A stretch of 64,000 nt of DNA from Trematomus loennbergii (taxonomy: Eukaryota > Chordata > Actinopteri > Perciformes > Nototheniidae), in contig JAAOOA010000127.1 of NCBI GenBank assembly GCA_012861695.1, forward strand, positions 25,519,811 to 25,583,810, read 5' to 3'. This document shows positions 1-12,896 of the stretch, in pieces. How positions within the stretch are numbered: the stretch's first letter is position 1; each line of letters starts with the position of its first letter. The translations under genes and the position numbers were made by a program. The notes under the pieces are model-generated. The model saw only the letters and a list, made by a program, of their open reading frames with translations, did not search any database and had not been told where the DNA came from.

Positions 1-1990
1 AGGCTGCATTGACATCACATCAGGCGGTGTGTTGAAGATGCTTAACCTCCCATACAATCGATTGGGACTAGTGTGTTTGGGGACTGCCAGATGTAATATA
101 CGACAGGTGACAAAAAAGTTGAAACAGACTAAACTTTTAGTGAGTCATATAACTTGCTAATGTTCAGGCAAGATTCACTGGATTTTGAGTCAAATTGTTG
201 TGTCGCCTCCTCAACAACACACTTACGAGTGATCCTCCGATTGTTAATAAACATAAATCCATCAGTGTCGACAAAGACACAATAGCTGCTAGACAGGCGC
301 AACAATGTTGAGTTGTGAGAAGAAATGCCAAACAAAAGACTGGAAGGTTAGTATTTACAGCATCAAATCTGAACCAATTCAAAACAGAATTTCCCACTGA
401 GAAACAAGAAACGGAGAAGCATGTACAGAGGCAGCATTTTGGATGTCATGCTGCCAAAAATGATGAAAATACAGACATGAGTCTCCTGCAAACCCAGTAA
501 ATGATATTTGTTTTTGTGTAAGAAATAGAAAGAGATGAAGACCATGTCCCTATTCCTGTTGTCCCCTGGTAAAAATAAAGTTATACATCTTATTGTTTGT
601 AGTTTTAATTTCTGATGTCGCTTTGCATAAAGTAACATGACTTAGCCACAGTGACAACAGGAAGCACTACAAATGAAAGTGACAGCAGGATCACCTCGCT
701 GACAGAAACAAGTGTTAGCTGAATTTAGCATTCAGACATGTCCCAGTTCAACCAACGCCTTTATTTGACGCGACATCTCAAAAAGCTTCTGCATCGAGCT
801 GTGTTTAAGGTAAAAGCACCGACGTTGGTGTACACATTTTCAGACAGGAGCTTAGAAGGACAAAACATTATGTAGCTGGAGTGCATAATTCTTAGAAGAG
901 ATGTGACACAATGGGGCTATAGTGCATTTTGCCTGGTTTAGTGTCCCTCTCTACTCCAGGCTCAGGTTAGCGGTAGCGAGAGGCAAAGAGACAGGCATGG
1001 CTACCCTGTGTGTCTTCAACATCAGCCAGGCTGGAAATAGGATTAAGGTTTCCTCACATATGCAGAGTTATTTGGTGCATTTGTTTATGCTTTGTGTTCA
1101 GTCACATCTGAAGACAGGCCCACACACACAAACACACACACTTGGGAGATGACTCATTCCCTCTATGAATCATATTGTCTTCTCTTGTATGAGGTTTAGT
1201 AAAAAAAAAAAGAACAGATTCCAATAATACATGTTTATACTGTACTCTCTCATGGAGATGACGATGTAGCAGTTTTTAGCAGATGGCAGACACACAAATG
1301 TATGTTAAAAGACTAACTTTTTTGTTTTTTAAGTACAGCTCAGCTCATTGTTTTATTACCCAAGAGTGCCTCTGAATACTTGTTATATTTTTAATTTATA
1401 AGAGGTATGTGCTTCAATTTCAACCCAATTTCAATACTAAAGTAGATCTTTGGACTGCTGGGATTTTACACGTAAACGCCTTTATTTGGTTCTTGGCTTT
1501 TTCTTGCAAACAAAGAAAGCTTTTGTTAAAAAAAGTTGTTATAAAAGTTTTTATGCCAAAATGTATTCAATCCACCTTTAAACTGAAATTACATTAAATA
1601 AAAGCAACTTTGTACATTTACACCATTACAACTGCACTTTGATGTGTTACATTTGAGATGTAAATGCAATGTGAAATAGAAACTGTTAATGAGTGCTTTA
1701 ACACTTTTTAATTGGAAATGTGTCACCCTTTTTTAGGGTCTAATCCGAGTTGGTATTATGTAAACTGTCACAGTAAATACAAATGCCTTTTAAAACCTAT
1801 TGGATTGGAATTCTTCAATCTTTTTTAACTTTTTGTTTGTGTTTTTTTTTTTTTCAATAATGAAAAATATCTTGGTCTTGGACAGAAACAGAGCAAACAC
1901 AATGGGTGTGTTTACAGGCAAAACATGATACAACTGAAAAATGTCTCTGAATGTGTTGTCTGTATGTCACAGGAACACCTTTGGTTGTAT
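1..1990. other. AT-rich non-coding stretch, no gene recognised
   Basis: I see no exon with convincing reading frame and splice sites and no recognisable repeat. The longest frames are under 100 codons and resemble nothing known. There is a short CA-rich run near 1124-1140 and a canonical AATAAA near 1595 followed by GT-rich sequence. Together with the T-rich composition this could be a 3' UTR end, but no coding exon lies upstream to support that. Confidence 0.5.
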
Positions 1991-2135
1991 TTAAAGGAGC
2001 CGTGTTGTGTTTTTTGGGTTTGTTCCTATAGTGTCTTTATAGGTTTGTTTTGCATGTAAATGGTCCTTAAAGGTTACATGTCTCTCCCACACAACCCCCT
2101 GCCTGATACGCCTCCAGTGGACTCCTTTGTTTATT
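1991..2135. repeat. degenerate fragment resembling the left part of MITE C
   Basis: A TTAA at 1991-1994 is followed by AAGGAGCCGTGTTGTG and then, about 60 bases on, by GCATGTAAATGGTC. This parallels the left end of element C at 25251 (AGGTCCCATGTCATGC ... GCATGTAAACGGTC) in order and spacing. No matching right end is visible, so it would be an old truncated copy. The similarity is partial and could be coincidental in part. Confidence 0.35.
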
Positions 2136-3262
2136 TCTATAACATAAGATTATAAGACCAACATTTGACTTTTATCTATACTTTTATCACTTAAAAATAT
2201 ACCTTATTCAATACACTCCTTAGCCAGCTTTTCAACTGATTCATAGTTTTGCAGCAACAGTATCTCGATTTTGCCTTTTTCTCTATTCTATGTTTTTTCT
2301 AACTTCAAATCATAAAAGTTAAGAATGCTTTTCAATTCTTTCTGCCAATTCATTTGTGAGATAGTAGAATTGAGTGAATACAAACATCTTCTTTTTGAGA
2401 GCAGTCCTAAACACTATACCATTGCAATTACTAGAAACTAGGCTTCCTGAGAATACGCCAAAACTGTGATAGTAACCGACAAACAGGGCTTTATTTGACC
2501 TGTCCTGTAGTTTGGATTTTCTTGAATGTTTCCTGTAAAGGACCGTGTCATTTAGTTGTAATTATATAACTAAGTTCTGTAACATAACACTTGTTTACTA
2601 TTCATTTATTGGAAGACAGAACCAAGGTTTACACACATTTCTATCACAATGGTTTAAAAATTGCTTTGATACAGCTTTGATTTAGAAATAGAAAAATGAT
2701 TCTTCACATTTCTTTAATTGTAAATTGCTGTAACTCTGAAACACAGGATTTCATACATGTAGCTGAGCATGCAAAAATCCCTGCTGTGCACAGAATTAAA
2801 CTCTAGGCTACGCCAAATATTAATCGGAATTAATTATCAGTGTGAATTGAAAACTGTCGCCATTTAACATATAATTAGCACCAAATGACACAGTTCTCTC
2901 TAGGAATCTATTCGCAGCTGCACACAAGGTCCCTCCTGGCAGTTCTAGTAAGTATTAGGAAACTATCGGACCAAAAAGTGTTATCCACCTCGATGGGCCT
3001 GTTTATGCTTTTACTATCTTCTCAGTTCTTTGAAGCATGCAGTCAACAAGGTGCTGTAAATGTTTGGTGATCTTAGTCCTCGCTGACTCAATAACATCAC
3101 ACTTTTTTTGTTGTCCCCTCCATTTGCAGCAAACACTGAAGTGCGCGCAAGCCCTGTGGGGTTAGCCACTTCCTGCAAAGGCTGCTAACTTTCTGGCTCC
3201 AAAACATTTAACTACCTTTGATGTCACATAGACGTCATCCTTATCTCACATTTAGCTTAACT
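2136..3262. other. AT-rich non-coding stretch, nothing recognised
   Basis: No gene, repeat boundary or RNA structure that I can support. Composition is AT-rich with T runs. Confidence 0.5.
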
Positions 3263-3266
3263 TTAA

Positions 3267-3707
3267 AGGGGACATATTTGCCCATTTCAGGTTCATATTT
3301 GGATTTGTCCTTCTATACATTTTAACATACTTTAATATTCAAAAAGGTATTTATTTGTTATTATACTGCCTGTGCTGCTCTTTCTGAAACCAGAGCCCAG
3401 TCTGCTCTGATTGGTTAGCTGGCCGCCTCTGTTGTGATTGGTCAACCACTTAGAGCTGTCCCGCCCCTTAGCCTGTCACATACAATGTGTTGTAGCGCTA
3501 GCCAATAGAGGCGCGAGTGTTACATAGTGTCGTCACTATATTACGGAAGTAAAAAAAGAAGTCCAATCTAGGCGTTTCAGGCAAGGTGTGTGTTGGAGAG
3601 AGAAACTACCTCTGGCATGGCAGATTTTAGCATTTTCAGACCATTTACATGCAAAAAAAAACTATAAAACCGGAAAGGGAAACCCCAAAAAGCATAAAAG
3701 GGCCCCT
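3267..3707 (+). mobile_element. MITE family B, copy B1 (piggyBac-type, TTAA target)
   Basis: This is a non-autonomous DNA transposon of about 440 bp and the fullest uninterrupted B copy in the window. It starts AGGGGACATATTTGCC directly after TTAA (3263-3266) and ends AAGGGCCCCT before a degraded TTTA. The two ends are imperfect inverted repeats. Internal landmarks recur in every B copy: CAGGTTCATATTTG, GAAACCAGAGCCCAGTC, TGATTGGTTAGCTGGCC, the GTCCCGCCCC block and AGCGCTAGCCAATAG. There is no coding capacity and no transposase. TTAA duplication is the hallmark of the piggyBac superfamily; the assignment is inferred from that and the ends, not from a database match. Confidence 0.85.
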
Positions 3708-3711
3708 TTTA

Positions 3712-4393
3712 CAAACTTCACTTTTTGCATGCTTTGCAAGACTCACAATAACTATTTCAAAAAACAAAGAAGTGTGAACATGTGGATGTCACTTGCTTTT
3801 ATAAATACACCGTAGTGTTCAGTTGTTCTTGTGCGTGACAGTGTCTGTAGTGGCTTCATTCATGATCATAATTGGCATACATTAGCAGGTGATGGAATTG
3901 GAGTTGGTTGGAAAGGGCTAGCATTTGGCTGGGATGTTATCCATCATTTTACATCTGCTGTGGGTTCGAAGCAGGACTTCATTTAATTTGTGTCCCTCAA
4001 AGCCCATATCTCATCTGCCCTTCATCTTATTGATTTTGATGTATTGATTTTGTATGATTGATGAAATGATGATTTGATAAGTTGAGAGGATGGCCTAGAA
4101 TTTCAACTTCTTCTTCATTTATTTCTATATAATGTGTTGGCCACGGAGATTGAACCGTAAACTAATGGAAAGGTGCCATTTTATCGAATTTGGTTTCATG
4201 CAGGCAGTGAGTGAGTTGGATTAGTATGTTATTAAAAAATGACATATGTTCACTTTCAAACTCACATGTATTTGCACATTTAAATTATAATATATTATAT
4301 CTCCAGCACTGCCGTTTTTTTTATATATAATTAGCTGACCCTATGAGGCTAAGTCAAATCAATACATTTTAAAGAAGTGTCACATGGTGTTAC
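3712..4393. other. non-coding stretch between MITEs
   Basis: No gene. A run of TGAT-rich simple sequence lies near 4025-4080 and AT-rich palindromic sequence near 4290-4330. Nothing else is recognised. Confidence 0.5.
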
Positions 4394-4397
4394 TTAA

Positions 4398-4885
4398 AGG
4401 GGACCTATCATGCAAAATGCACTTTTGTATGTCTTTTATACATGAATATGTGTCCCCGGTGTTCCAGGGAACTCACCAAGTGTAGAAAACACAACCCTCT
4501 CTATTTTCCTCCATGCCCAAATCTCTAAAAAAGGGGCTGCAACGGATCTGATAAAAACTGATCCAGATTTGAACACTGTCCTGACGTCAGGACGGTGGCG
4601 CTACGGCTATTGGGCCAACTCCACCAATCAGGAGGAGACAGCCACGGCCATTGCCGTTCGAAAGCGCTGGAGACGCTGTAGTACATATGCCAGGCCTCTA
4701 GATGGTGCTGTTCTCACTGAATCTGCCCTTGAAGAGCAGAGCTAAAAAAAAGTGCAAATTGAGCGAAATGAGGCATGGCTAAAATGCATGATCTGTTTGG
4801 TATTTTAAAAGAAAAAAGTATAAATATGCCTTATATAGGTATGGTCCTACACTATATTATTCAAATATAGCATGATAGGTCCACT
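4398..4885 (+). mobile_element. MITE family A, copy A1 (piggyBac-type, TTAA target)
   Basis: This 488-bp element is flanked by TTAA at 4394-4397 and 4886-4889. The left end reads AGGGGACCTATCATGC and the right end, read from the other strand, AGTGGACCTATCATGC, so the termini form a 16-bp inverted repeat with one or two mismatches. There is no open frame of note. A second copy in the same orientation lies at 57871-58357 and differs at only a few percent of positions, suggesting relatively recent mobility. The left 100 bases are also homologous to element E at 23346. Movement would need a piggyBac-family transposase supplied in trans; none is in this window. Confidence 0.9.
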
Positions 4886-4889
4886 TTAA

Positions 4890-7249
4890 TTTCTAAATAA
4901 TGGGACATTTTTAGTGACCAACCTGCATTTGTTTATTACTAAACATATGCTTTGCACTTAACCTGTATTTAGGCATGCAAGTAAAGTTAGCGTATTACAC
5001 AAGGACATTTCAGCAGTGGCCATTAAATGGACTTTGTGTACTAGAAGATTCAAAAGTGAATTTTCTTTAGATGATTAAGTAAAGTAAGACAACTCTGGTA
5101 GCCCTTTGATTATGTCAATTCAAAAGATCCATCACACATTTTTCTTTTGTATAAAGTGTGTGTTTAGTTGCATCTACAGGTAGTTTATCTATTCAAGTCA
5201 AACAAAAATTATTCATCTGTAAAGCGACTTTATGAATGGAGATAGAAATAGTATTCATAAATAGTTTCTAGGTTAGTTTTCTTTGAAACCTTTCAAATGC
5301 TCCAGCAGGGCGAAAGACAGAGTGGCGACCAACGTGGAGAAGAGTCATATTCAATACATCAGCTGCTGCATGTGGCCTCGTGTCATGATTTTAATTCTGA
5401 TTAGCAGCAAAAGGCTGAAAAAACCTTGAAAGAAATCTCACTTTTATATTTTTCCTCATTACGAAATCATCCCAATCCTTGTATGTATTGTTTGATTTCC
5501 ATCGACTGGCTGACACTGGGATCAACAAGACATCCTAAACGTATATTTTAAACCCATTCCATGCAGGAAAACACACAGAGAATCGTAAAATGTGTCTTGT
5601 TTAGAAAACCATGAAGGAATCGGACCAAGTGGTTAAAAAAACATTATCTTTCGGTTGCTGCTTCAAACTATTCTGATGAATGAGAGGAGGGCATGTGAGG
5701 GACTTGGGCCTGTCATGTTTTAAGATGCAGAGGATGGTTTTTACACCCAGAGGCATGCTCTTTGGTCAGAGTGAAAACTGTGTAGTATGTCATTTGAATT
5801 TTATCAGACCCAAACCCTTCGCAGTGCTGTCACAGGCAATAGATTTGTGTGGGAGTTCGGGTGTGAGGGAGAAGGGGACGTGTGTGGGGGTAACATCTGT
5901 TTCAAAGCAACCCGGGGCCGCTGCCTGTGTGTTTGACCTTGCATCAGCAAAGTTGGCTGGGGCTGTCTTCCATGGACAACGCGTCGCCCGTGGCATAAAC
6001 AAGAGGAAGTGATGCTTAAACAGCTCTGTTGTGTCCAGAAAAGAGCAGCATTATTCCCCCCAAATCACACTTGCATTCACTCACACAAAAAAGTCTTATT
6101 TGCTTCGCGCTTGATGCACAAACATCAATTCACAGACACACAAGTTAATGCTGTTGTGCTGAGCTCCATATTTTCTTTGCCTTGGGCCTCATGGAGGAAT
6201 ACAGTCGGCTGGCTTGCATGATTGCAACATGGAGTATGGCTTCAAACACACAGCTGCTCCCCCTCACGTATCCCTCCCACCCTATAGCTCTATGCTTATG
6301 ACAATTATATTAATGTTCGCCGGGCACACACGCATGCAAACACAAGTGAAAACGCAGCACATGTGCATCCACAAACGCAAACGAATGCAGAATGGAATAC
6401 GCGCAAAGCACACATAGACACAGATGCTCAAACAGTCCTCCAGGCTTTGTTTGTATAAACAGAGATTCTGCTGGAGCTGTGCTGCCGACCTGCTTTTCAG
6501 TGTCTGTGCCTCCTGTCTTTTGTCACGTGGTCTTAAACAACAGTTGTCTAGCTCCTATAGATGTTTCTTTCTCTGTCAGTGTCTCCCCATTTCCCTCTCT
6601 TTCACTCTTACTCTCAGCCTTTGTCATCTCTCCAAGCTACTGTCCTCTTTTGCTCTCTCTTTGTCACTCTGTTTACCTTTTGCAATGTCTCATTACATTA
6701 GAGGGTGCGCAAGGAATGTGTTTTTCCTGTTTTGCCTCCATCATCGCCGTCTCTATGTCGTTCCCTTACCTAACTCGCCCCTCACTCCCTATCTTCCTCT
6801 TTTTATGCCGCAGTCTATCCTCCTTGCTTCTCTTCTTTCTCACCTTTCTCTCCCATCACTCTCCTTACTGTCTATCACAGGCAGGAGTTGCCAGAGCTTT
6901 TGCATCCCTGCAGCATCAGGACACAGAGAGGAGGAGGAGGAGGAGGAGGAGGAGGAGGAGGAGGGGGGGGAGAGGGTGTTAGCAGGAGGAGAGTGAAATC
7001 TGGCACTGAAGTTGGCATGTGACTGGTACAGAGAGCATGGCGTTAAGTGAAAGTGGAACAAAAAGTTATGATTTTAGCACTTTGTGGCTATCCCAAGGCA
7101 GGCTAGCAGTGACACTGTCTGGTAACAGCTAAGCTAACTGACTGCTGGCTCCAGCTTCTTATCCAACAGAGACATGTAAGTGGAATGATTTCTTTACTCG
7201 AGTACAAGAAAGCAAAGGAAATGCTAATATTTCCCAAAATGTCAAACTG
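4890..7249. other. non-coding stretch with pyrimidine-rich tract
   Basis: No gene is recognised. The portion 5680-6010 is less AT-rich and open in one frame on each strand for 70-110 codons, but neither translation resembles a known family. From about 6565 to 6870 the plus strand is strongly pyrimidine-rich, which creates long overlapping open frames rich in Ser, Leu and Cys. This is composition and not coding signal. The tract leads into the GGA repeat at 6928. Confidence 0.5.
6928..6976. repeat. GGA trinucleotide microsatellite with G run
   Basis: About twelve GAG/GGA units are followed by a run of eight or so G residues. The plus strand is pure purine here. Open frames crossing it encode runs of Arg, Glu or, on the minus strand, Ser, which is why apparent proteins at this site should be ignored. 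Confidence 0.95.
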
Positions 7250-7252
7250 TAA

Positions 7253-7839
7253 CGGAGCGTCCACACAGCAGCGTTAAAAAAATCTTGGAGGTGGGCGTAT
7301 CTGAAGCTTGGGGATTTTTGGCGAGCAACGCACCAACAACCAATCACATGAATCTCCCGCCCCCGACATACGAAGCAAAAAAGCCCGAAGTAAACTGGAT
7401 ATAAACTCCCCAAACAGGCGAAAACCTACCACTGTCTCTGCCACCTCCCTCCGATGCCTGGCTCCTCCGGTTTGTATCCCGGTAGGTAAATAGGGACTGG
7501 TCATAAAGCACCGGGTGATTCCCTACCGCTAATTTCTCCTCAATTTTTTGGAATATGAGGAAATGACCTGCGGTACGTCTCTCCCAGCATACACGCGGTT
7601 TGATTGGCTAGCGCTTGAACTGTCAGATTTGCAAAAACGGGATTTGATTGGCTGACGCTTCCACCTCAGCTTCAGAAGTTGAACATTGCTCAACTTTGAA
7701 TCCTGAAAATCCTGAAAATCTCCGCTCTGCTTCCCACAATGCAGTTCGGCGAAAAGTGAGGCAAAGTGACGTCACCCCATTCAAAGTGAATGGGCAGAAG
7801 CGTTGGAAGATTTTTTTAACGCTGCTTGTGGACGGGCCG
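7253..7839 (-). mobile_element. MITE family F, copy F1 (PIF/Harbinger-like, TAA target)
   Basis: This 587-bp element is flanked by TAA at 7250-7252 and 7840-7842. The left end CGGAGCGTCCACACAGCAGC and the right end (other strand) CGGCCCGTCCACAAGCAGC are inverted repeats that continue through GTTAAAAAAATCTT on both sides. Three-base TAA duplications fit the PIF/Harbinger superfamily; this is inferred from the flanks and ends. It lies in the opposite orientation to F2 at 34016, sharing the block around GTGACGTCACCCCATTC and the GTTGAACATTGCTCAACTT stem, but is nearly twice as long because of extra internal sequence. It has no coding capacity. Confidence 0.85.
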
Positions 7840-7842
7840 TAA

Positions 7843-8204
7843 GTCAATACGAACCACACAAAATCATAGCGGTGCAGTATTTCCTCCTTGCTTTCCATAA
7901 TCGATTGTAACTCTTTTCACAACAATTTACATATGCAGGAATACTACAATAAAGTACATTTTATTTATAGTATATGTGCATTATTGATCTTAATAACATT
8001 CCACCTAATAATTGACAAACATTCCAGCATGCCCTATAACATGCAAATGGTCCTTATTGACAACTGTATATTATCTATAGTAGAATTTACACAACTGTTG
8101 TAGTAAATGTTCTTCAACAGCCTTTTTTCCATGACTAAAACTTGACAGTCACAAGGTGTTAACGAGATCATTAAGCGATAACTGCGACAATGTCAGCATG
8201 CAGT
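7843..8204. other. short non-coding stretch
   Basis: AT-rich sequence with no gene or repeat boundary recognised. Confidence 0.5.
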
Positions 8205-8640
8205 ACTGTTGACGAAATAAGACAAGACTAAAATGTTGAGTTTTTTTTTATAAAAACGTCTTCTCTATATTTGTGTGAGCTTGCACCATCTGTTCCCCTT
8301 GTTTTTAATCAAAGAATGATAATGTGTATTCCTTTATGACATAAGTTTGACTAAAATGACACAATAATTGGTTTTGGCTAGACTACACACTGAAATGTTT
8401 AATCTATTTTATGATTAATTAAAAAATGCAATACTCGACTAAAACGTAATTAGAAGATGACAAAATGAATATAATTAATACATTCTATAAGGGTATGTTC
8501 ATATAATTTGAACATGTAATGATTAATCATTGACTAAAACTGGTCAAAAAAGTTTGGATTTGACGTCAACCAAAACGCAAAAGGAAATTACTGAAATGTG
8601 ACTTAATTCTAAGATGGCTGCCAAATTAACACTTGGACAA
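8205..8640. repeat. degenerate interspersed repeat with GACTAAAA motifs
   Basis: The motif GACTAAAA or ACTAAAAC recurs several times, together with GTTGACGAAATAAGAC at the left, TTGACGTCAACCAAAACG near 8560 and CCAAATTAACACTTG at the right. I recall this GACTAAAA-rich texture from old teleost DNA transposon copies. The ends are too decayed to define, so the boundaries are approximate and the class is uncertain. Confidence 0.35.
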
Positions 8641-9188
8641 AAAAGTATGTAGAAGAGTCCAATCACTTTGGGCCTTAGTGAAGCATTGTAATCAGGCTAC
8701 AATAGAAGGTCAAGATTGAGTCACTTAAATGCAAATGTTTCAGCAGTATTTTGATCTTTTGCACTTCCCTTTTCTAATTCAACCCCTTCCCTTTTTCTAA
8801 TGCAACCCCCTGCTGCTGCTTTCCATCTGTCTTCCACTTTTCCACTCTCTCCTCCTGTCATTCTCCTCCTCTGGCTCTTTCTGACTTCCTTTCTCTACGC
8901 TAATCTCCCATTACCAGAGATGCCATGTTGGAGAATGAGAGTTTTGAGGCAGCAGAGGCGTGTGTCTCTCCCTCTGCAATGAAGCCGGCCTAATCTCAGA
9001 CTACTCTTTGAAACATATACATCTAAATCTCTTCCGCTCACACACTTCCCATCGCACACTCACCACTTAAAAATCTATATGTAACTTTACATATGAGTCG
9101 ATGGGAGGTGAGTTCTGGTTTCATGGTGTGTTTATCTGACTTATGGTGTGAAAACTAAAAAAACATGGGGATTTATTGAAGCACAATG

Positions 9189-9204
9189 TGGCCCCCTGGT
9201 GACA
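9189..9204 (-). promoter_or_regulatory. CTCF-like insulator motif
   Basis: Read on the minus strand the site is GTCACCAGGGGGCCAC, preceded by CCTGC. It matches the vertebrate CTCF core CCASYAGRKGGCRS closely. It is a motif match only; occupancy cannot be judged from sequence. Confidence 0.4.
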
Positions 9205-9976
9205 GGCAGGGTTAGTGCAGGAGCTCTGCAGAGGTTTTCCACCCAAAGCCCTGCTGCTCTGCTGTGCTCTCATTCTGTACACACTCACAGTCTGGGCTTT
9301 CTCTGTCAAGTCTGTAGCTGATTTAAGAAAGATACTGCTCTCTGAAGTTGCATCCAAAAAGCAGCGGAGTTCTATTTGTGGAGGCAGATGGTTTACCCTG
9401 TTAGTGAGCCTAATTTCTCAGCAGGGAAAAACATTTGCATTATGGTAATAGTTTTAATAGTTTCATTCTAAATGATGACCTTGTGCTTCTGGGCTGCTCA
9501 GTGGAGACAGCATGGTGCAAACATCACCAAGGTCAGGAGACTGATTCCCACTGTGATTACCCACCCTTTAAGAGCCATTCACCCATATTACAGAAGAAAT
9601 ACATATTTGTCTCACTAAGTGGTGTCTACCCATGCAGACTGTTTTGAAGCTCTGATTTCTGCCAACACAATGGGGTAGAATGGAAATAGGTATGTGGTGC
9701 TCACAGTATTGAAAGTTCACACAAGACATGTTGACCAACAACAAGCATCCTATGACTTCACACAGATCAACTGACACCTTTGGTACACACAATGCAATAA
9801 GAAATAAATCAAGCAGCCAGAATTTCATACATCTCTGTTCCTTTAAAGGACAATATGTGTGGTTTTCCCAGGGTGTGATGGGTGATTAAAAGGTGGTGCA
9901 TTATTCTGAAGCCCTAAAAGTCCCATTTGACCAAAAGCGATCAAAGAGGTTGTCATAGAGGTAACTTGATTTCGGA

Positions 9977-9992
9977 CCCTAACCCTAACCCT
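9977..9992 (-). repeat. short interstitial telomere-like repeat
   Basis: Two and a half CCCTAA units followed by CCTTAGG. This equals TTAGGG on the minus strand. The array is far too short for a telomere. Confidence 0.8.
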
Positions 9993-12896
9993 TAGGTCCA
10001 ATAGAACATTTTCCAGACTGTAGAACAATGGCAGGGCGTCTTGTGCTTGTAATTTGAAAAGGCATCCTGTGTGTAATACCGATATGAGCAAATATATATG
10101 AATTATATATGAATGTCACAGTTCAACATTGAACAAATGGCTGACTTCAATGGTTGAGTAAAGTAAAAAAAACAGGTTTGATTTTGATTGATCTTCTTTT
10201 TCATTCCGAATGTTTGAGTAGTACACCCAAATAACAGATAAATAGGTCTATTATGAATGCATTAGGTATCTAAACACTTGTTTACGTTTTCTGCTGCCAT
10301 CCTATTAGAGTTTAAATATATTCTTGTCAGCCTTTCATTCAGCCGAAGACATATGAATACAAAACCTTATATTTCTGAATAACTTCCAGATTGCATTGTT
10401 AAGCCACACTGACATAATGAAAACAATACATCCACAGAGACAGACAGGCAGGCAGGCATGTTGACACTGCCTGCGCCATTTCCATTCCAGTTTTTCTCCA
10501 CAGATGCTGAAGCTGGATAGCAGGTTTTCTGTCAGTGTGAGGAGATTTAATCTGAGGCTGGTGACAGTGTGAGAGAGACACGAGTGCAAGGCACATCATT
10601 ATACAGATATCACACAGAGCATCAACGAGCAAGACTGCTAATTGTACGTACGCTAAGGAGCATGCACGTGACGAACAGTGCACAGAAGAGCATGCACACT
10701 GCAGAAGTAACAGCGGGAAAGTAATTGTGATGAATGATGAGGATTTAAAGAAGATGTATACTGATCTTTGCACCCCTTACATTAGAACTCATCATTATGA
10801 ATATTATTCATATATAAAGCAACATTACAATCTAAACAGGCCTACCCTGACAAGGCAAGAGTTTCCCCCTAAATCTAAAAACATAATATCAGCCTCCATG
10901 TTTTAACGTCTGCCTGTGAGTGCAGCACTATTGCACAACACATGAGCATGATTCATCACTTAGGGAATACTGTACGCAAAGCAGTGGGGGAAGGATAGGA
11001 TGGTTGATAAGGAAAGAAGCTAATTACTGTTTTTCTCTCTCTTTTGAGTAGAAATGTGGCAATCAATAAAATATGAAAAAGCTCAGACTGCCACTTTGCT
11101 TTTCACGGGACTCAAATTCCTCGCAGTATGAAATCTCAGTGAGGAACCTTTCCAACCTGCAGCCATCCAAATGCACCACCCACAACCTACCGTCCCCCCG
11201 AAACCACCGCCCCTCCATAGCCAGACACCCTCATAAACCAACTTGCTGCCCCTGCAACCTTCACACGCTCCTTGCAAGCTGTTCGCAGCCTCACCTCGAT
11301 TTCCCTTGTTTCTTGTGCAGCGAGGGGCCCTGTGGCAACAGTTAGATTCTGTAGCATCCTCTGCAGAACACTCAGAGACGCTTTGGTGAGTCAGTTCAAC
11401 AGAAGGAGAAACATATATGCCAGTACATCTTAGTTTCTGTGGACTGGGAACCTTCCAAGACACTAATAAAATGATAAATTACAGTAGTTGTGTCCAGAAT
11501 CAGCTCATGCTCATTCCTGCGTGGTAAAGCTATGCAGTTGAATACATTGCCATTTAAAAATTTCCATATTCCACTCATCATTAAAGGGGGAACTAAACAG
11601 CGATTGCTGAAAAGCTCTCCATAGCAAACACAGGGTTACGTAACAAATCTACTCCCTGCTCCAGGAGGTTTTCTCTTTCTGTAAATTATGCATTTAAGAA
11701 GAACAGTATGTTTGACGTTAAATCAGGGTCTGACCGAAGGCCAAAACTCATTAAGCATGAATTTGACATGCATCATATTGAGTGTCTCCTCTGATGTGGC
11801 CATGGGCAAGCCACAGATGGGAGAGTTGAAGCATCAAGGGAACGTCGTTTTGAATTTCCCTGGGCAAAGTCCTAATTAATATATTCTTTAAAGATACTTT
11901 CAAACATTTCACATCAAAATTGATTTATTTAAATTTAACACATCAGGCTTCAACCAGTTTGCCAAACTTCTGAAATCAAATCAACATGCAAAAACTTGCT
12001 CCTCTGTCTAGCCGGTCAATAATCTCCAAGTTTCATCTAAACCACAGTGTGGCCCACAGTAGACAGACTGCAGACTGGCTGACTCAGACCATCCCAATGG
12101 TATAAGATAACTTAGTACAAGACCCGCTAATGTGAACAGTTATGGAAAAAGTTGATGCAACAATATATGATCCATTTATTGTGTTATGTCGATAGTAAAA
12201 AGCTTGCTGCCCACTAATGGCTCCAGATGTCCCCTGGGGTCTGTCACTTCAACTATTTTTGCCTCCTTCATCAAAAGCTCCTTTTTTCTCATTCTGTTAA
12301 GGAGGGTACAGCTGTTAGGAGAGTGTTTCTTCAATAGGTACACCATCTGCCATTTTGAGCAGGTTCACGCTGTTCATTCACAATGAGGTGCTTCACTTCC
12401 TGTTTTGCTGATGCATATTCATTCCTCCGCAATCATCGGGAAAACATAAATGACGCAACTAAATGTTCTACACATAGCTGCCTTATCTTATGGACTGTTA
12501 AAGCATTTTTTTAAACATTGCATTAAAGCAGTCTTAAACAATCAACTTTAAAAAATCAGTGATCTGTATTTTTATATGACACAAATTGGTAAGCATGTGA
12601 AAGGGATAGCACAGTGATAATCCTGCAGAAAATGATCACCCAATTCTGCAAAATGTCGCTCTACTGGTAAATGTATAGCATCTCTTTAGCTTATTGTCCT
12701 TGTTTTATAGCCCGAAACTTTTGGTATTTATTTTTATTTAAACAGACAGGTCATTGAGTCAGGATTATATGTAAGGGTCTAATTCCAGTCCTGTGACAGC
12801 CGCAGATATTTTCTTTAATTTATGTATTTTTGTCAGAGAATTTGATGGATATATTCATACTGTTGGGATATGTAAAAGTGTTTCTACACACTGCTT

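Larger units (their letters stand above)
8641..12888. other. long non-coding stretch, no gene recognised
   Basis: It contains a pyrimidine-rich tract (8800-8990), a CTCF-like motif at 9189, a short telomere-like repeat at 9977 and an otherwise featureless AT-rich background. The minus-strand frame of 126 codons at 11083-11463 gives a Cys/Gly/Trp-rich translation unlike any family I know and shows no supporting splice or start signals. I regard it as chance. Confidence 0.45.

Noticed and set aside
1580..1640. 3' UTR end with AATAAA
   Set aside because: The signal is common by chance in AT-rich DNA and no coding exon is recognised upstream.
6392..6996. Overlapping plus-strand frames of 190-196 codons
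   Set aside because: They overlap each other in different frames, are rich in Ser/Leu/Cys from pyrimidine-rich DNA and end in Arg or Glu runs from the GGA repeat. Composition explains them.
11083..11463. 126-codon minus-strand frame with many Cys
   Set aside because: Cys spacing does not fit a known motif, there is no conserved start context or splice support, and an overlapping plus-strand frame is equally open.
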